From contig JAPCYN010000032.1 of the NCBI GenBank assembly GCA_025941565.1, forward strand, positions 1 through 44,756: DNA of 44,756 nucleotides, in the 5' to 3' direction. This DNA is from Legionella sp. 515359 (lineage in GTDB: Bacteria; Pseudomonadota; Gammaproteobacteria; Legionellales; Legionellaceae). This document shows, piece after piece, positions 36,614 through 44,756 of the stretch (the first letter of the stretch is position 1; every line of letters begins with the position of its first letter). The notes under the pieces were generated by a model. The model saw nothing but the letters and a program-made list of their open reading frames with translations. It had not been told where the DNA came from and did not search any database. The position numbers and the translations under genes were made by a program.

Positions 36614-36685
36614 AAAATGCTCAATATCTTTCTTTATCCTTCCGTTGTGAGTTTAATTCCCCTCACCTAATGAGCATTTTTTTTT
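36614..36685 (+). terminator. Orphan intrinsic terminator or small RNA between divergent genes
   Basis: AAAATGCTCA (36614-36623) pairs with TGAGCATTTT (36671-36680) and is followed by T to 36685. Inside, GTGAG (36647-36651) pairs with CTCAC (36662-36666). Both flanking genes point away from this site, so no protein gene needs it. It may end a small plus-strand RNA or block read-through into the helicase-like gene. The rest of the 36461-36830 gap holds the PmrA-like promoter and AT-rich leader sequence. Confidence 0.6.
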
Positions 36686-36696
36686 CAATAAAACCA

Positions 36697-36729
36697 CTTA
36701 ATAGTCACTTAAGATTCTTTTTGTATAAT
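36697..36729 (+). promoter_or_regulatory. PmrA-like box plus -10 of the helicase-like gene
   Basis: CTTAATAGT (36697-36705) and CTTAAGATT (36708-36716) form a tandem half-site with an 11-bp period, seven bases upstream of a perfect TATAAT (36724-36729). This is the layout described for PmrA-activated Dot/Icm effector promoters and is the same as at 9368. Confidence 0.7.
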
Positions 36730-36830
36730 CGCAAATATTAGGTAAATTGTGATCCACATACACAAATAAAACTCACAATGACCTAACTTAAAGTTTTATG
36801 TTAAAAGTATATTCATCGGGGGAGAATTAC

Positions 36831-39755
36831 ATGGGCGCAGGTACCGAAATTGTTAAACAACAGATTGCCGATCTTAAAGATTACACAGATACCGTTGCAG
36901 CTGTTCACTTATTAAAAGAGGTCGTAACCAATGGAGCCGTGGTTACAGTAGGATCTGCAAAAGAAATTATTGCGATAGAAAACTCAAAAAAAGATCCTAA
37001 GATTGGAAATGTCGTGAAGGCAATTTTAGCGACTGCAGGCAAGCCCGGGGGAGAGAAAAGTAAATGGATAGAAAGCAAAATCGATAATAAATTGCATCTT
37101 GAGGCCGCAATTACTATTGGTGGTGCTGTTTATACAGTTGATCTGACCTTTGATGGGATAAAAGAGGAGCAACAAGAATATACTGTTAACATTACAAGTA
37201 AATTGGATGCAGAGGTTAGCAGAGGAAAATTATTTTTCGACCCAGCCCACTCAGCCACAGTTAAATTAACCTATGACAAAGAGGGTGATCTTCATGCGGT
37301 AACCCAAAAAGGGTTATCCGTTGATACCAAATCTTTTATTCCACATGCTTATCAAACTGAAATATTAGCTAAATTTTACGACAGTCTGAAAGAAGGGAAA
37401 GAGCAACGACTTGCAGTGATGGGAACAGGTTCGGGTAAAAGTATCGTTATGGCAGGTATTGCTCAAGCTGTTGGGCGCACCGTCATGATTGTTCCCGATA
37501 AGACATTGGTTGATCAACAATCACTTGAAACACAAAAGATGCTTGGCGCAGGAGTCGTCAACGGTAAAAAACATACACCTACCGTTTTCACTTTGGAAAC
37601 CCTTAAAAGTGAAGTTGATGTTGCAGATTGGGATGATCTTAGCGAATTGGAAATTAAAGAAATCAAGGAATATTTTGCCAAAGTAATTGCAGATACTTCT
37701 GAAACTCACTTTGATCAAATTGTTTTACAAGCAGAGCATCCCTTGTTCAAATTTATTGCTGGTGAAATAAAAGATTCTATCGTGTTAATCGATGAAAGTC
37801 ATCGTCATACGTTTAATGATGAAGATGCTCAAATTTTGAAAGGATTAAAAGATCGTAATACAATCCTGGCATTAACGGCGACACCAACTTCCAAATTGTA
37901 TGATCTTTTTTCAGGTACTCCCTTGGATGATTTAAGTCTTGGAGCTGCAATTGAGTTAGGAACAATTCGTCCGATTCAACCCGAAGTGGCTTATTTAGCA
38001 GAAAAAGATTTGGTTGATCAGGCTGTACTCCATTACTTTGATGATTATTATCTCGAAGAAGGGATGAATGGTTATGCCGATCCCGTCGAATTAAAGAAAG
38101 AGATCAAGAAACAACACACCGATATCGAAGACAGTGCAGCTGAAGCGATGGCGATTAACCACGCTTTGGAATTAAACCGCATCCGTTGCCAACGTAATAT
38201 GGCTTTTTCTGATAACAAGGAAACCCGTACACAATTGGCTGGCATCTATCAGAAACTTGCCAACGGAGATGTACCTACTATTGAAAAATACCAAGATGCA
38301 GTTGCTGAGATCAGAAGAAAATCTGAAATTCAAGCAAAACTACAATTGGCAAAAAAATTCGACAGCAGCATTGATTTAGAAACAATAAAAAGAGAAGTTC
38401 CTCTACGAGCAGTGGATTTAAAAAAGGATATCGATAACGAACAACAAAAAGACATTCAAAGAACGATCAATAGCTTTGCTCTGGCGCTTATCTTTAATGA
38501 AAAGTTCACCGATATTGCTGAGAAAGACAGGACTCATAAACTGGAAGAATATTTAAACGAATGCGATCAGCATATTTTGAAATATAAAACAAAAGATGGG
38601 GAAATACCTCCACCATTTTTAAGCAAGCTTCAAGAGTGTGAAAGCAAAAACAGGGTGAAATTAAATCAGGCATTGACAAAGTTGGGAGCACCTATTTCCA
38701 AATTGCCTGCTGAGCAAAAAGTGGCCATTGTTAAATTGATTTTGGATAGAGCAGAAGAGATGGTGGCTAAGATCAAAGCCTCACAACCCATATCGGATGT
38801 TGTAACACAGGCCGCTCCAGTTGACTTGGTTGCATTAAAAGCAACGGAGAATTATGCCGGTGCAATTGATATGAGTACGAACCAATCGATTGTTGGTGAC
38901 GAACTGGCTCAAATCGAAGTAGGACTAAGGACACATATTGTAGCAGATCAGGTGATTGCAACAGGAGTAAGTATCAGGGATATCTTGAATGTACAAATTG
39001 TAAATACTAAGTCGCCAGTTATTGAATCGGATATCAATGTGATTAATGGAATATTGTCAGGGCCTCAGGCAGCTGGCCGTTGCGTAAGAAATAAAGATGT
39101 TTCGGCTCGTGCTCAACAGTACATTGATAAACGATATGAAGGAAGAGGTCTGATTCTTACTGTAGAAGAAATCATTGATCCTAAAGATTCGGCCACAAAA
39201 ACTAGAGCAGTTATGGAGAATAGAGAAAAACGTGCTCAAGCAGAAGAACAGGCCATTATTCGCATACAAAAAGTGGCAAGGGGTGTCCAAACTGCCAGGT
39301 TATTTAAGGAGTATCGACCTTTACATCTAAAGATTGAGCAACTCAAAAAAGACTTGGACGTAGCCAAAGATAAATTAGAGGATATAAAGAAGAGCTTAGT
39401 CACCCAAAGAACACTGTTGGAAAATCCGGAGTTACTTAAGGCTGAGCACGAATTAGCAATTGTACCAGGAAGAAAAGAAGGAAAACCGCTTCCAATGGAA
39501 TATGCCAGAAACCCATTCTTTTATCTTCAGTGGGTAAGATCGACTCTTATGAGAGACAAATTAAAAATAGCAGAAGATGCTGTTATAGATAAAACTACAG
39601 TTGAAGAAGTTCGAAAAGACGTAGAAAAGCTCGAAGTAAATGAAACTCGTCTTGAGAAAATAATCAAGGAAGGAACTGTAGAACTGCAGAAATTGCAAAA
39701 ACAGGAAGAGCCATTACAAGAACGATTAGGAATAAAAAATACAGCAACATTCTAA
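36831..39755 (+). CDS. Large SF2-helicase-like protein with IQ motif, candidate effector
   Basis: The ATG at 36831, behind GGGGGAG, gives 974 residues; an ATG at 36798 has no leader. Helicase motifs are a Q-like PHAYQTE (about 172-178), Walker A GTGSGKS (198-204), DESH (321-324), TATPTS (349-354), ATGVSI (710-715) and QAAGRCVR (746-753). About 350 helical residues separate motifs III and V, far more than usual. At 812-823 IQKVARGVQTAR resembles a calmodulin-binding IQ motif, followed by a coiled coil to the C-terminus with an EE-rich end. Residues 1-165 match nothing I know. With its PmrA-like promoter, a host-directed effector is a good guess; a role in DNA defence or repair is the alternative. 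Confidence 0.7.
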   Translation: MGAGTEIVKQQIADLKDYTDTVAAVHLLKEVVTNGAVVTVGSAKEIIAIENSKKDPKIGNVVKAILATAGKPGGEKSKWIESKIDNKLHLEAAITIGGAVYTVDLTFDGIKEEQQEYTVNITSKLDAEVSRGKLFFDPAHSATVKLTYDKEGDLHAVTQKGLSVDTKSFIPHAYQTEILAKFYDSLKEGKEQRLAVMGTGSGKSIVMAGIAQAVGRTVMIVPDKTLVDQQSLETQKMLGAGVVNGKKHTPTVFTLETLKSEVDVADWDDLSELEIKEIKEYFAKVIADTSETHFDQIVLQAEHPLFKFIAGEIKDSIVLIDESHRHTFNDEDAQILKGLKDRNTILALTATPTSKLYDLFSGTPLDDLSLGAAIELGTIRPIQPEVAYLAEKDLVDQAVLHYFDDYYLEEGMNGYADPVELKKEIKKQHTDIEDSAAEAMAINHALELNRIRCQRNMAFSDNKETRTQLAGIYQKLANGDVPTIEKYQDAVAEIRRKSEIQAKLQLAKKFDSSIDLETIKREVPLRAVDLKKDIDNEQQKDIQRTINSFALALIFNEKFTDIAEKDRTHKLEEYLNECDQHILKYKTKDGEIPPPFLSKLQECESKNRVKLNQALTKLGAPISKLPAEQKVAIVKLILDRAEEMVAKIKASQPISDVVTQAAPVDLVALKATENYAGAIDMSTNQSIVGDELAQIEVGLRTHIVADQVIATGVSIRDILNVQIVNTKSPVIESDINVINGILSGPQAAGRCVRNKDVSARAQQYIDKRYEGRGLILTVEEIIDPKDSATKTRAVMENREKRAQAEEQAIIRIQKVARGVQTARLFKEYRPLHLKIEQLKKDLDVAKDKLEDIKKSLVTQRTLLENPELLKAEHELAIVPGRKEGKPLPMEYARNPFFYLQWVRSTLMRDKLKIAEDAVIDKTTVEEVRKDVEKLEVNETRLEKIIKEGTVELQKLQKQEEPLQERLGIKNTATF

Positions 39756-39783
39756 TGGATTAAATGCACTTGGTACTTCATTT

Positions 39784-39813
39784 AACCCTCTGCAGATGCG
39801 GAGGGTTTTTTTT
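39784..39813 (+). terminator. Intrinsic terminator after the helicase-like gene
   Basis: AACCCTC (39784-39790) pairs with GAGGGTT (39801-39807), with a further GC pairing inside, followed by eight T. It is 28 bases after the stop codon. Confidence 0.9.
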
Positions 39814-39878
39814 GCCTCATACTCACCAACTCCAGACTCAGTACTCCTACGTAAGATCATCTAATTTTCTAATTATCA

Positions 39879-41153
39879 TTATCCTGTTGTATTTCTCACA
39901 AAACGCAACAACACATGATTGGTTCGTGTCGCAGATTCCCGTAAAGCGTCACTTGGACTGAGAAAACCGGCAAACATCGCTTCCAAAACCTCATCGTTGA
40001 TGCCACGAATCTGATTTTGTGGACCAAAACGTGGTAATGGGTTTTCTTGTAATTCACCGGCTAAATCAGTACGTGCCATCAATAAAGTAGGATGGCGGCT
40101 GCTTCGTAAAATATCCGCATAGATACCTTGTAAACCTATAGGGAGATAACCTGTATGTTCATGCCAATGTTTTTGCGTTTCAGGTTTGGCGATAAAAGCA
40201 AAAAATTGGGCGATCCCTTTATAATGCGTTTTCGTTTGCCCTGCTACTGCCCATAATGCAGCACCACCGGCAACATTAGCATGTCGTACCTGGCTCACCT
40301 CAGTATCTAAAGGCATATTGGCAATACCTAAATGGAATGGAACCAAAGCGGACAAACTATTATAAGCCCCGGAAGATTGGCTAAATAAGGGACAAACACC
40401 ACTGGTAAATAAAATGGTGGCATCATCAACTCGCCCTGCATATCGAAAATAATGCAGTAAATGCCAACGCTTTAAACGCTCAAAATGACGGATCAATTGT
40501 GGAGTCGCATAAACAGCACGTACAGGATTATTCTGAGTTAACGGCAATCCATGAATTGCCAAAAAAGATTCAAAAAGCACCCATCCAGGATACGCGGTTG
40601 TGTAAGTACACTCATACCCTGCTTTTTTTAACTTCGCTGCCAAAATTTCCATCTCGTCCCAAGTGCGTGGAAAATTAGTCTGGGAATAACCTACTTTAGC
40701 GAGAATATCGAGGTTGTAATACAAAGTTGCAACAGAGAGGTTAAAAGGCAAAGCCATCAATTGCCCATTTTCACTATAATACTCACGGACTGATTGTATA
40801 AAATCCTCTTTGGGCAAGTTCATCCCCTGTTCCTGCATGAGCTCATCTACCGGCTTAATTACTCCCTTAGGTGACTCCATAATGGCGGTGCCCACCTCAA
40901 AAATCTGCACGATTGCAGGCGGATGATGGGCTCTGAATGCAGCCGCAAAACTCGTTAATGTTTCTACATAATTTCCCTTATAAACGGGTTTAATAAAGAA
41001 TTCACTTTGACTTTGATTAAAATCATCGGCAAGTAATCTGACTTCATCACCCAAATGCCCAGCCATTCCATGCCAAAACACCAGTTCAACCCGTTTTGCC
41101 TGGGCAGACAAGGTAAAGAAGATAACAACTAAAAAAAGAAATAATTTTTTCAT
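39879..41153 (-). CDS. ugpB: Glycerol-3-phosphate-binding periplasmic protein UgpB
   Basis: The 424-residue product has a signal peptide (about 1-19, ending SAQA) and a family-1 solute-binding fold. It begins VELVFWHGMAGHLGDEV and includes FNQSQSEFFIKPVYKGNYVETL, AIVQIFEVGTA and GWVLFESFLA, all typical of UgpB. It should deliver glycerol 3-phosphate or glycerophosphodiesters to an ABC importer. Its ATG overlaps the ugpQ stop (ATGA). The next genes downstream in this window are not ugpA, ugpE or ugpC, so the permease must be elsewhere. Confidence 0.93.
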   Translation of the reverse strand: MKKLFLFLVVIFFTLSAQAKRVELVFWHGMAGHLGDEVRLLADDFNQSQSEFFIKPVYKGNYVETLTSFAAAFRAHHPPAIVQIFEVGTAIMESPKGVIKPVDELMQEQGMNLPKEDFIQSVREYYSENGQLMALPFNLSVATLYYNLDILAKVGYSQTNFPRTWDEMEILAAKLKKAGYECTYTTAYPGWVLFESFLAIHGLPLTQNNPVRAVYATPQLIRHFERLKRWHLLHYFRYAGRVDDATILFTSGVCPLFSQSSGAYNSLSALVPFHLGIANMPLDTEVSQVRHANVAGGAALWAVAGQTKTHYKGIAQFFAFIAKPETQKHWHEHTGYLPIGLQGIYADILRSSRHPTLLMARTDLAGELQENPLPRFGPQNQIRGINDEVLEAMFAGFLSPSDALRESATRTNHVLLRFVRNTTG

Positions 41154-41872
41154 GCCAGTAAGTCAGGATAGTCACTAAAAACCGCATCCACTCCCCAGCC
41201 AAATAACTTATTAGCCAAGCGTCGACGATTCACCGTATAAGCACAAAGGACATAACCTGCTGCTTTAATCGTCTTAACACGCTCCTCTGTTAATACCCTG
41301 CGATTAAAATGAATTGAAAAACACTCCAATTGCTTTGCTTTTGGCAACCATTGCTCATCCCACGCATGCAGTAGTAAACCCAATGGCATTTCTGGAGCAA
41401 TACTTCGACATAAAGCCAAAGCCTCCCAAGAGAAACTGGAAACCAAAGGTAAATCTTTTCCCTGTGGCCAATAACGCTGGATATGGCTCATCACTGCTAC
41501 TGCAGTTTGTTCTTCTGCTCCAGGATAGGGTTTGATTTCTACATTTGCCTGCCCCCCCGAAAAAGACAACCACTTCAATACCTCTTTAAAATGAGGGATA
41601 CGTTCGCCTTTAAATTGTCGTGAAAACCAAGAGCCGGCATCCAAAGAGTGCAAATAGCTGGATTCAACCTTGCCTACATCACCACGTCCATTCGTAGTTC
41701 TTTTTAAATTATCGTCATGAATTACAAAAGGTTCTCCATCAGCACTGCACATAACATCAAACTCAATAAAACGACATCCTAAAGCCAAAGCCTTGTCGAA
41801 TGAGGCCAATGTATTCTCAGGAGCATAAGCGGATGCTCCTCGATGTCCAATAATTCTTTCAACAACCAACAA
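41150..41872 (-). CDS. ugpQ: Glycerophosphodiester phosphodiesterase
   Basis: This enzyme hydrolyses glycerophosphodiesters to glycerol 3-phosphate and an alcohol. I prefer a TTG start at 41872 (AAGGGG leader, seven bases), giving 240 residues with the first family motif at the N-terminus as usual; an ATG at 41932 would add 20 residues. The GDPD motifs are present: IGHRGASAYAPENTLASF with the catalytic HR, FIEFDV with the metal ExD, and FVIHDDNLKRTT with the second catalytic histidine. It overlaps ugpB, so substrate binding and hydrolysis are linked. Confidence 0.93.
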   Translation of the reverse strand: MLVVERIIGHRGASAYAPENTLASFDKALALGCRFIEFDVMCSADGEPFVIHDDNLKRTTNGRGDVGKVESSYLHSLDAGSWFSRQFKGERIPHFKEVLKWLSFSGGQANVEIKPYPGAEEQTAVAVMSHIQRYWPQGKDLPLVSSFSWEALALCRSIAPEMPLGLLLHAWDEQWLPKAKQLECFSIHFNRRVLTEERVKTIKAAGYVLCAYTVNRRRLANKLFGWGVDAVFSDYPDLLA

Positions 41873-42025
41873 ATTGATTCCCCTTGTGTAAATACTGGTT
41901 TTTGTGCCAAGCCTACCATTAATTACCCACATCCCTGCATTAATTAACTACGTCCCTCGGACAAGCCGCGAGATGTCGAAGTACGATCAAATCCTTTAAA
42001 TCACTGACATGCATCCAGGCAATTT

Positions 42026-42742
42026 CTATTGCTTACGGTTTGACGCAACGTCAACGATTGCACTCAATATTAACTCATTACTGACCGACAAAGCAGGCGC
42101 TGAAGGAGCGGCTTCTGCTACCATCATCGTATTCATCGTCTTCGCTTGATAATGTCTTGGCTGAGTTGGGTTATTTCCCTCAACAAAAACCAAATTACTG
42201 ACGCTGAAAATTTGCCCGGGATATGCTTTATTAATACGTGCAAGTTCGTCATTCACTTGTTGATACAGCCGTTGCCGAATTTGGCCTAAAACCGCCTGTG
42301 TTTCATCAAAACTTGGTTTAAAATCAACACTGGATATCTCATATTTAGCACCGGGCAAACTCACATCCTTGGCATTTTTATAGATATCGGTCAACACTTC
42401 CTGACTTACTCGAGCTTGTGCTTGCACATATAGCTTTTCGAGGCCAGAGCTGTCTTGTGACCGCTCAAATTCAATCAAATGCCACTCTCCTTTTGCGATT
42501 TTGTTTAATCGCTCCATAATATCAGCACGCGCTTTTACCAAATCAGCACTGGTTAAGGTCACATTGATATTGACCCCCAATAAAGCAGTTTGAGTCGTAA
42601 CCCATTGCTTTGCTGAAAGTTGAAAATCAATTTTATCAAGAACCAGTTGAGGCTGTGGAGGAGGGGGCGGTAAAACATTTTCAGCAAAAGCAAACGGCGT
42701 GACCAGCATTAAAGCCAGCATTCTGACAGCTACTTGGCGCAT
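42026..42742 (-). CDS. Secreted protein of unknown function (238 aa)
   Basis: The ATG at 42742 has a GGAGAG leader and starts a clear signal peptide (MRQVAVRMLALMLVTPFAFA). A proline run (PPPPPQPQ) follows, then about 190 residues of alternating strand and helix. The two halves (FQLSAKQWVTTQTALLGVNI and DFKPSFDETQAVLGQI with LYQQVNDELARINKAYPGQIF) recall the layout of SIMPL-domain (DUF541) proteins, but the resemblance is weak. It should be periplasmic. It is a single gene, divergent from the leucine dehydrogenase gene by 138 bp. Confidence 0.7.
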   Translation of the reverse strand: MRQVAVRMLALMLVTPFAFAENVLPPPPPQPQLVLDKIDFQLSAKQWVTTQTALLGVNINVTLTSADLVKARADIMERLNKIAKGEWHLIEFERSQDSSGLEKLYVQAQARVSQEVLTDIYKNAKDVSLPGAKYEISSVDFKPSFDETQAVLGQIRQRLYQQVNDELARINKAYPGQIFSVSNLVFVEGNNPTQPRHYQAKTMNTMMVAEAAPSAPALSVSNELILSAIVDVASNRKQ

Positions 42743-42880
42743 GACACTCTCCAATCTGAGGAATAATTAAATAAGTGTATACCAGCATACCTTAAGACAC
42801 CAAATTATTAACCGTACCATTGATTTAATCAAAAAATAGGAATATAACTTCTGCAAAAATATTTGCAAGAGGAGCTAACA

Positions 42881-43954
42881 ATGATTTCTGTGGACAACAT
42901 ATCAAATAATAACCAAATAATAGTCGAAGATGATTTCCTCGATTACGCTCTCTCTCATGGATTTGGTGACTTACATTTTAAAGTAGATCCCGCAACGGGA
43001 ATGAAAGCAATCATCGCCGTTCACAATACCAAATTGGGCCCTGCTTTAGGTGGCTGCCGTTTCATTGAATATCCGAGCACCTATGCTGCGATTCAAGATG
43101 CAATGCGTCTTGCTCGAGGAATGAGTTTCAAAGCAGCATCGGTTAACTTGCCTTTAGGAGGCGGCAAATCCGTCATTATTAAACCCAAAGGCTCATTTGA
43201 CCGTGCTCAGTACATGCATCAATTTGGCCGATTCGTTCATGAATTAAATGGCCGTTACATTACCGCCCTTGACAGCGGCACCGAATTACCGGATATGGAC
43301 ATCATTGCGGAGCATACGCCTTATGTAGCCAGCCTTTCCAAATATGATGGCGATCCTTCACCATCTACTGCCAAAGGTATTTTACGAGGAATTCAGGCCG
43401 CCGTCGCTTTCAAACTGGGTAAAGACAGTTTGAAAGGAATTCACGTAGCCATCCAGGGTTTAGGTCATGTTGGATTTTTGCTCGCCAGACATTTACATGA
43501 ATTAGGCGCTACATTAACTGTGGCGGATGTTTCTGCAGCGGCAGTGGATCGCGCTGTGACGGAATTAGGTGCTAAAGCAGTGAGCACGGATCAAATTCAC
43601 AAAGTTCCTTGTGACGTTTTTGCTCCTTGTGCATTAGGTGCCATCATCAATGACATCACCATTTCTCAACTGCAAACCACAATTATTGCAGGTGCAGCAA
43701 ATAACCAGCTGGCTCACACCTATCATGGTAAAAAATTGCATGATAAAGGCATTTTATTTGCCGTGGATTACGTGATTAACGCAGGGGGCTTAATTTTTGC
43801 AGCCTCTAAATATCTTAGTACTCCAGAAGAAAAAATTAATGAACAAATCGATGCAATTTATTCTCATTTAACTGAAATTTTTTCCCGGTCTGCTCAAGAA
43901 AATTTACCGACCAGCGAAATTGCAGACAATTTGGCAAAAGAGAAATTATCTTAA
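42881..43954 (+). CDS. Leucine/branched-chain amino-acid dehydrogenase (Glu/Leu/Phe/Val family)
   Basis: The ATG at 42881 with a GAGGAG leader gives 357 residues; an in-frame TTG at 42863 overlaps the leader. The N-terminal domain has LGGCRFIEY, RLARGMSFKAASVNLPLGGG with Lys84, and Lys96 as the catalytic lysine pair, then DSGTELPDMD. The Rossmann domain has IQGLGHVGF (about 196-204) for NAD. Active-site context fits leucine dehydrogenase more than glutamate dehydrogenase, but phenylalanine or valine is possible. It should deaminate branched-chain amino acids, which suits an amino-acid-feeding organism. A methyltransferase gene follows after 14 bp. Confidence 0.9.
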   Translation: MISVDNISNNNQIIVEDDFLDYALSHGFGDLHFKVDPATGMKAIIAVHNTKLGPALGGCRFIEYPSTYAAIQDAMRLARGMSFKAASVNLPLGGGKSVIIKPKGSFDRAQYMHQFGRFVHELNGRYITALDSGTELPDMDIIAEHTPYVASLSKYDGDPSPSTAKGILRGIQAAVAFKLGKDSLKGIHVAIQGLGHVGFLLARHLHELGATLTVADVSAAAVDRAVTELGAKAVSTDQIHKVPCDVFAPCALGAIINDITISQLQTTIIAGAANNQLAHTYHGKKLHDKGILFAVDYVINAGGLIFAASKYLSTPEEKINEQIDAIYSHLTEIFSRSAQENLPTSEIADNLAKEKLS

Positions 43955-43968
43955 AAAGAAAGAACATT

Positions 43969-44625
43969 ATGAAACATTTAAGCCTAACTCCCGAGCTTTA
44001 TGAATACATGTTGGATAAATCGTTGCGTGAGCACCCTTCCCTAACCGGTCTACGCAAAGTGACATCGACTATGGAACTGGCAAACATGCAAGTTGCGCCG
44101 GAACAAGCGCAATTTATGCAAATGCTTTTACGCTTGCTCCGCGCAAAAAATGTTTTGGAGTTAGGAACATTTACTGGTTATAGTGCTTTGGCAATGTCAC
44201 TAATGCTGCCTGATGACGGTAAACTGATTACCTGCGACATCAGCGCCGAATGGACAAGCAAGGCACATCCTTTCTGGAAAGAAGCCAAGCAAGACCATAA
44301 AATTGACTTACGACTTGGACGCGCATTAGATACGTTACATGCATTAATCGCCGAAGGATGGGAACAAAAATTCGATTTTATTTTTATCGATGCCGACAAA
44401 ACCAATTACGTGAATTACTATGAACTAGCATTAAAATTGATTCAACCCAAAGGATTAATCGCTATCGATAATATATTTTGGGATGGTAAAGTAATCGATA
44501 AAAATGAGACGGGTGGGCAAACCAGAGAAATCAAAAAACTTAACGAATTGATTAAAAATGATCAACGCGTGTTTATTAGTTTATTGCCTATAGCTGATGG
44601 ATTATTTTTAGTGCAACCCTCTTAA
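43969..44625 (+). CDS. SAM-dependent O-methyltransferase (class I, COMT-like)
   Basis: The 218-residue product has the AdoMet site ELGTFTGYSALAMS (64-77), an acidic residue after the second strand (ITCDIS), and the metal-binding set of cation-dependent catechol/caffeoyl-CoA-type methyltransferases: IDADKTNY with Asp141, and IAIDNIFWDG with Asp167 and Asn168. It should transfer methyl to a hydroxyl of a small phenolic or similar substrate; the real one is unknown. It probably shares a transcript with the dehydrogenase gene upstream. Confidence 0.9.
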   Translation: MKHLSLTPELYEYMLDKSLREHPSLTGLRKVTSTMELANMQVAPEQAQFMQMLLRLLRAKNVLELGTFTGYSALAMSLMLPDDGKLITCDISAEWTSKAHPFWKEAKQDHKIDLRLGRALDTLHALIAEGWEQKFDFIFIDADKTNYVNYYELALKLIQPKGLIAIDNIFWDGKVIDKNETGGQTREIKKLNELIKNDQRVFISLLPIADGLFLVQPS

Positions 44626-44634
44626 AGACATAAT

Positions 44635-44700
44635 GGAGCCTGGGTGAAGCGTAACGGAACCCAGGTTTTCAAAACCCCCGGGTTCCGTTACGCTGCTACA
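44635..44700. repeat. Dispersed inverted repeat, long hairpin copy
   Basis: AGCGTAACGGAACCC (44648-44662) pairs perfectly with GGGTTCCGTTACGCT (44680-44694), a 15-bp stem around a 17-base loop. CCTGGGTGA and a trailing GCTAC mark it as the same family as 9951 and 26734. It follows the methyltransferase stop. Confidence 0.85.
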
Positions 44701-44714
44701 CATGTCTTGTTTTC

Positions 44715-44730
44715 CCCTCGCCGGTGAGGG
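44715..44730. other. GC-rich hairpin at the window edge
   Basis: CCCTC (44715-44719) pairs with GAGGG (44726-44730). The CCCTC/GAGGG arms recall the hairpin of the 58-bp array at the start of the window, though the loop differs. Confidence 0.35.
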
Positions 44731-44756
44731 AAGGGATTGTTACCGATAATTTTAAA

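Overview
The window looks like a stretch of a Legionella chromosome. The base composition is AT-rich, and the genes include htpAB-type groES/groEL and a bdhA-patatin operon. Two intergenic regions carry sites that match the Legionella PmrA box, and many 3' ends carry the same dispersed inverted repeat. The species cannot be fixed from sequence alone. No rRNA, tRNA, CRISPR array or complete insertion sequence was seen.

Layout. 1-400: about five tandem 58-bp repeats with terminator-like hairpins, then a tiny lipoprotein gene. 657-8549: two divergent housekeeping blocks, lysM-dprA-smg-topA on the minus strand and def-fmt-rsmB on the plus strand. 8601-12428: a CPBP-type membrane protein, a small helical protein behind a PmrA-like promoter, and a minus-strand run of dapA, a miniature BamC-like lipoprotein and a DUF1704 metallopeptidase-like gene. 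12660-17681: a glycine-zipper lipoprotein, a 3-hydroxybutyrate dehydrogenase/patatin/acetoacetate decarboxylase operon, and motAB. 17749-22209: dps, groEL and groES (with a clear sigma-32 promoter) and dsbD. 22531-25261: a translationally coupled three-gene cassette. It holds a GTP cyclohydrolase II fused to a RibD-type reductase, a cysteine-less MDR dehydrogenase and a deviant 6-pyruvoyl-tetrahydropterin-synthase-like protein. 25423-33971: rimO, glnE, an orphan amino-acid binding protein, a small unknown gene, rpe, slt and a lipoprotein. 34178-39755: an accessory block with two tandem paralogous helical proteins and a large SF2-helicase-like protein with an IQ motif, preceded by a PmrA-like promoter and an orphan intrinsic terminator. 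39879-44756: ugpQ-ugpB without a permease, a secreted unknown, a leucine-dehydrogenase-type gene, an O-methyltransferase, and another dispersed repeat.

Two parts deserve most attention. The 22.5-25.3 kb cassette could make an unknown GTP-derived pyrimidine or pterin compound: it has the first step of the riboflavin pathway and the side-chain reductase, but no deaminase. The 34.2-39.8 kb block and the gene at 9435 look like candidate Dot/Icm effector genes. That rests on near-consensus PmrA boxes placed exactly seven bases upstream of a -10 in both promoters, and on the IQ motif of the helicase-like protein. Functions in both parts are inference.
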